DNA of 64,000 nucleotides, taken from NCBI GenBank assembly GCA_963731665.1, contig CAVSWP010000013.1:225248-289247 (forward strand), read 5' to 3'. This document shows positions 63,337-64,000 of this stretch, in pieces. Positions within the stretch are counted from its first letter, which is position 1; every line of letters begins with the position of its first letter. Under the pieces are notes generated by a model. It was given only the letters and a program-made list of their open reading frames with translations, searched no databases and had not been told where the DNA came from. The position numbers were made by a program, and so were the translations under genes. This stretch comes from Chersky-840 sp035604715 (GTDB lineage: Bacteria > Actinomycetota > Acidimicrobiia > Acidimicrobiales > UBA8190).

Positions 63337-64000
63337 GTGACCCGCGTTCGCAGGCCGTGGGAGGGGGACGGCCCCTGTAGGGACTGCGGGGGACGTAACT
63401 TTCCGTGGCACGCTCCCCACGAACTGTGGGAGTCGGTCATGGAATGCGATCCGGGTTCGGGCGGCATTGTGTGTGCCAAGTGCTTCGTGAAGCGGGCATT
63501 TGCCAAGGGTCTGACCGACTACACCTGGCACCTGGTCCCTATACCGGTCTCAATGGACCCCGAGATCCCCCTGCGGGGTCGTGTCACCCCCAAAAATCAC
63601 CAATTCACCGGACCCCCTACGGAGCTTGTGCGGCAGTGGTACTCGGCCTATCTGGACTGCCGTGGAGACTGGGCGCGCTGGGTGCCGGGTGAACCTATTT
63701 CCGCCCCCTTTTCTTGCCGGTCCTCGCCGGTATCGGAAGCTCACCCTTCTTTAGCAACGCGAGACACTCCCTGCACAGATCGCGCTTTCCCAGCCTGTCC
63801 AGTCGGTGTGGATCTCCAATCCGCTGACCGCCAGGGCATCCCTCCACAACATGAAACACCGGGTGTTCTTCGTCAGAAAGCGTGTGGTACACGGGCATGG
63901 GTTCGCGCCTCTCTATTGGAACGGCTGGCCAACGCTATCGCCACCCTTGAAAGCCACCTGGCCCACCTCTGTGGTTGCTTTGTCATCGCACACATATCCC
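63337..64000 (+). CDS. Zinc-ribbon hypothetical protein, open to the window edge
   Basis: This frame is open from the GTG at 63337 (GGGAG 8 bp upstream) to the last base. Residues 14-50 hold two cysteine pairs (CRDCGGRNFPW and VCAKCFVKRAF), typical of small phage or plasmid zinc-ribbon proteins. Coding character is good to about residue 125 (ELVRQWYSAYLDCRGDWARW). After about 63700 it overlaps the minus-strand ORF 63695-63898, and its composition looks like a shadow. The frame may therefore be open by chance there, or the gene may be damaged. It diverges from the transposase with 14 bp between. Confidence 0.5.
   Translation, partial: MTRVRRPWEGDGPCRDCGGRNFPWHAPHELWESVMECDPGSGGIVCAKCFVKRAFAKGLTDYTWHLVPIPVSMDPEIPLRGRVTPKNHQFTGPPTELVRQWYSAYLDCRGDWARWVPGEPISAPFSCRSSPVSEAHPSLATRDTPCTDRAFPACPVGVDLQSADRQGIPPQHETPGVLRQKACGTRAWVRASLLERLANAIATLESHLAHLCGCFVIAHIS
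63695..63898 (-). CDS. Small basic protein with CxxC, element 3
   Basis: 67 residues from ATG. MPVYHTLSDEEHPVFHVVEGCPGGQRI is followed by GKRDLCRECLALLKKGELPI and a Lys/Arg tail. The CRECLALLKKG segment and the earlier Cys-Pro resemble short DNA-associated proteins in mobile elements. It overlaps the open plus-strand frame, and only one of them is likely real here. Function unknown. Confidence 0.5.
   Translation of the reverse strand: MPVYHTLSDEEHPVFHVVEGCPGGQRIGDPHRLDRLGKRDLCRECLALLKKGELPIPARTGKKRGRK
63977..64000 (-). repeat. Right terminal inverted repeat of element 3
   Basis: Exact inverse of 61371-61394, ending CACATATCCC at the last base of the window. Whether ACTTAT follows, as a target duplication would require, lies outside the window. 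Confidence 0.88.

Larger units (their letters stand above)
61371..64000. mobile_element. IS1595/ISXO2-family transposon, element 3, with passenger genes
   Basis: A 2630-bp unit whose 24-bp ends are perfect inverted repeats (61371-61394 and 63977-64000). The right end coincides with the last base of the window, so the outer flank cannot be read. Genes: an Ntn-hydrolase-like protein, a 50-residue charged protein, the transposase on the minus strand, a zinc-ribbon protein and a small Cys-containing protein. The perfect ends suggest it moved more recently than element 2. Confidence 0.87.

Noticed and set aside
58322..64000. CRISPR array or integron attC sites suggested by repeated GGGATATGTGT
   Set aside because: There are only four copies, all at element ends in inverted orientation. 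They are terminal repeats and not a spaced array.

Overview
The window is high-GC (roughly 70 %) bacterial chromosome from an actinobacterium. It carries a complete Pup-proteasome locus (Mpa/ARC ATPase, Dop, Pup, PrcB, PrcA, PafA), a fused FO synthase for coenzyme F420, a DivIVA-type protein, a DUF4193 protein and a Ski2-type HelY helicase beside tatA/tatC. No single gene names the class; Acidimicrobiia is my inference. Genes are tightly packed, with many GTG/TTG starts and GTGA or ATGA overlaps. No rRNA, tRNA or CRISPR array was found.

Layout. 1-3.3 kb: a sulfide:quinone/NDH-2-like flavoprotein (cut by the window edge), a TauE/SafE exporter, a DUF2834-like membrane protein and a phytoene-desaturase-like oxidoreductase. 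3.3-6.4 kb (minus): thiamine operon thiO-thiS-thiG-thiD. 6.5-12.7 kb: gltB-gltD glutamate synthase. 12.8-18.4 kb: DivIVA-like protein, a frameshifted GH26-like lipoprotein, a phosphotriesterase-family hydrolase, an F420/PPOX-type protein and an acyl-CoA synthetase. 18.4-26.8 kb (minus): tkt-tal-zwf-fbiC-LOG run, joining the pentose phosphate pathway to F420 synthesis. 26.8-31.5 kb: FIST protein, NagA, a thioesterase, a small membrane-protein cluster ending in trmI, and a ferredoxin. 31.7-44.5 kb: Pup-proteasome genes followed by signal peptidase I, TatA, TatC, HelY and a double-length ThyX-like protein. 44.9-53 kb: DUF4193 protein, GNAT, NUDIX, an RGG-rich protein with a probable frameshift, an HtrA-type protease, DinB and LmbE proteins, a lipoprotein and a dienelactone hydrolase.

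53.3-64 kb is the accessory part. An XRE regulator is coupled to a ClpP paralogue that lacks all three catalytic residues. An active ClpP lies on the other side of an inserted IS1595-like element. After a lipoprotein and a second XRE regulator come two more IS1595/ISXO2-family transposons placed end to end (58322-61364 and 61371-64000). They have related 24-bp inverted ends separated by only 6 bp. All three elements carry passenger genes: a membrane-anchored hypothetical, a GNAT acetyltransferase, a proteasome-like Ntn-hydrolase candidate and zinc-ribbon proteins. Each also has a very small charged ORF at the 3' end of its transposase. Base composition drops and codon use changes in these elements, which supports recent arrival.

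How the genes work together: the Pup system tags proteins (PafA), processes or removes Pup (Dop) and degrades tagged proteins (Mpa plus PrcAB). Zwf, Tal and Tkt supply pentoses and reducing power. FbiC makes the F420 chromophore that enzymes such as the PPOX protein may use. GltBD assimilates ammonia. All functional calls are from reading the translated sequence; no database search was possible.
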